This document shows positions 6,146-7,181 of a stretch of DNA of 7,181 nt, piece after piece. Within the stretch, counting starts at the first letter, position 1. Every line of letters begins with the position of its first letter. The translations under genes and the position numbers were made by a program. The notes beneath the pieces were generated by a model. The model was not told the DNA's origin. It did no database searches and saw only the letters and a list, made by a program, of their open reading frames with translations. Origin of the DNA: Promethearchaeota archaeon (GTDB lineage Archaea > Asgardarchaeota > Lokiarchaeia > Sigyniarchaeales > Promethearchaeaceae); NCBI GenBank assembly GCA_014729055.1, contig WJKO01000503.1:1-7181 (forward strand), written 5' to 3'.

Positions 6146-6191
6146 CTCTTATTTCTATCTTAAATTTTATCTTATTCATATCTTAAATTTT
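6146..6191. repeat. 23-bp imperfect tandem duplication
   Basis: Two adjacent 23-bp units, 6146-6168 and 6169-6191, match at 20 of 23 positions. Both end in the identical 13-mer TATCTTAAATTTT. A further TTAAATTTT core stands alone at 6121-6129. The duplication sits about 130-170 bp upstream of the longin-GTPase start, too far for core promoter elements. It could be an upstream operator or simple slippage in AT-rich DNA. Confidence 0.55.
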
Positions 6192-6255
6192 CTTACTTAC
6201 TGAGTCTATTTAATTTTTATGTAATGTGATGCTATCCTCTTACTTTATTATTATT

Positions 6256-7181
6256 TTAATTTTTCATTCGTTTATTTCGAATCTCCATCAGCTCTTTTGC
6301 TTCAATATTAACGGCATTTGTATCATTTTTGAATTTATTATACAATGGTGTGATTTGCGAAACTTTCGTTGCTATTTTATAGATAAAAACAACGATAAAC
6401 TTGCTTGGACCGGACATATTCTTAGCTTTATCTAAAATAACCAAGCTTTGTTCGTCCCAACCCCCAGTAATAGCATGAATGGGGAAAAATATGAGAAATG
6501 GTCCACCTATCATTGTTAATAACACAATTGTTATTGCGGATCCGAGCTCAGATAGGGAACTTGAAAGAAGAGGGAATAAAAATTCCATTAAAAGAAAAAT
6601 ATATATCATTTCAGCCAGCCAAGCAATGTATGGGGAAATTATAATATACCACTTATTGAATTGAATCTTAATAATCTTCTTTTTAAGTAAAATAAAACTT
6701 GCTAAAAACTTTACTAAGAAACCTAGAGACCTTGATACGGGAAGCGATAGAATTTTTAGAGGTATAGGCACCAAAAAGATATACAAAAAGACTATACGAG
6801 CTAAATGCTCACAAGCTAGGTCAATAAATTGATATTCCGGTTTGTTTGCGCCTAAGAAAATACGATCATTAGCGCTTGCATAAGCTAGGAAAAGGCGACC
6901 AAAAACATATATGGGTATCATTCTAACGGCCAAAGCAAAGCTTTCACCCATAATTACCCCCAATAAAGGTGCACCTACTATTAAAAAGGGAGACATAAAT
7001 CCATTAGCGATGCTTGCCCACTTATATATTCTATTTATGTAGTCGCGAGTCAATTCCATTTTTCCGTTGTTATATGATTCTGCAATGGTCGAGGCTGACT
7101 CAAAACGGAAAGTTCCGATTAGAACCGCAATATCATAGGCAATAGCATCAATACCCACAATTGTTGCATAATTCGGAAGCC
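6256..7181 (-). CDS. MOP-type polysaccharide/lipid-linked sugar flippase, C-terminal part (5' end outside window)
   Basis: The frame is open to the right edge. A GTG at 7158 could be read as a start, but seven upstream codons continue the same membrane-protein pattern, so the N-terminal half is cut off. Counting from that GTG, a first segment (about 4-30, ending I-A-E-S-Y-N-N-G) matches the helix and conserved I-x-E-x-x-x-x-G-x loop in the middle of Wzx/MATE-like proteins. Further hydrophobic segments lie at about 48-70, 74-96, 115-136, 141-158, 170-196 and 205-230. The stretch at 76-106 (A-x-x-x-x-I-P-I-Y... then N-D-R-I-F-L-G-A-N-K-P) is typical of the second half of polysaccharide flippases, where a gap helix precedes G-x-x-K/N-P. 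A soluble basic tail of about 70 residues follows. Such proteins flip lipid-linked oligosaccharides for surface polysaccharide or N-glycan assembly. The export substrate is unknown. The family call is from pattern, not search. Confidence 0.65.
   Translation of the reverse strand, partial: LPNYATIVGIDAIAYDIAVLIGTFRFESASTIAESYNNGKMELTRDYINRIYKWASIANGFMSPFLIVGAPLLGVIMGESFALAVRMIPIYVFGRLFLAYASANDRIFLGANKPEYQFIDLACEHLARIVFLYIFLVPIPLKILSLPVSRSLGFLVKFLASFILLKKKIIKIQFNKWYIIISPYIAWLAEMIYIFLLMEFLFPLLSSSLSELGSAITIVLLTMIGGPFLIFFPIHAITGGWDEQSLVILDKAKNMSGPSKFIVVFIYKIATKVSQITPLYNKFKNDTNAVNIEAKELMEIRNKRMKN

Larger units (their letters stand above)
6019..6255. other. AT-rich 237-bp intergenic spacer without a gene
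   Basis: This gap between two minus-strand genes holds the GTPase promoter (6041-6055), a short hairpin (6089-6109) and a 23-bp tandem duplication (6146-6191). The plus strand is T/pyrimidine-rich and the minus strand purine-rich. I find no convincing small gene in any frame and no RNA-gene signature. The absence of good minus-strand T tracts here leaves the flippase gene's terminator unclear. Confidence 0.6.

Noticed and set aside
6226..6664. Two plus-strand open frames (6226-6435 and 6479-6664)
   Set aside because: Antisense to the flippase gene; hydrophobic character reflects the opposite-strand membrane segments and AT-rich DNA.
7156..7158. GTG as the true start of the flippase
   Set aside because: The frame stays open to the edge and the protein starts mid-fold there, lacking the N-terminal half normal for the family.
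1..7181. CRISPR array, tRNA, rRNA, insertion sequence or attachment site
   Set aside because: No regularly spaced repeats, cloverleaf, transposase or terminal inverted repeats were found on reading both strands.

Overview
This window most likely comes from an Asgard archaeon. It is AT-rich (about one third G+C by eye) and its genes are intact with normal stop codons. Two proteins point to Asgard. One is an ESCRT-II subunit of the EAP30/Vps22 type (647-1369, minus). The other is an Arf-like small GTPase fused behind a longin-like domain (5131-6018, minus). Both are eukaryotic-signature proteins that among prokaryotes are essentially known from Asgard archaea. The lineage within Asgard cannot be decided from this stretch. 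I see no rRNA, tRNA, CRISPR array, transposase or integrase.

Layout from left to right: (1) The 3' part of a polytopic membrane protein of the DsbD_2/TauE-SafE-like transporter class (1-581, plus, cut by the window edge). (2) The ESCRT-II EAP30/Vps22-like gene on the minus strand, convergent with the first gene. (3) A 165-bp AT-rich divergent promoter region. (4) A plus-strand pair: a xylose-isomerase-like TIM-barrel protein (1535-2311), then an unrecognised 283-aa protein (2363-3214) with a stretch resembling PH/GRAM-type folds. (5) A large type II membrane-anchored extracellular protein with many N-glycosylation sequons (3222-4985, minus), whose stop lies only 7 bp from the 283-aa gene's stop. 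(6) The longin-like/Arf-like GTPase (5131-6018, minus). (7) A 237-bp AT-rich spacer with a 23-bp tandem duplication and a small hairpin. (8) The C-terminal part of a MOP-type polysaccharide or lipid-linked-sugar flippase (6256-7181, minus, cut by the window edge).

The window mixes a membrane-remodelling theme (ESCRT-II, longin-Arf GTPase, possibly a PH-like protein) with a cell-surface/glycan theme (glycosylated ectodomain protein, flippase). The genes do not form one operon: there are four strand switches or independent-looking promoters. Any functional link across the window is therefore inference. The strongest single item is the in-cis fusion of a longin-like domain to an Arf-like GTPase with a complete set of G motifs. 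It mirrors the two-subunit arrangement of eukaryotic SRalpha-SRbeta and of Arf with adaptor/coat subunits.
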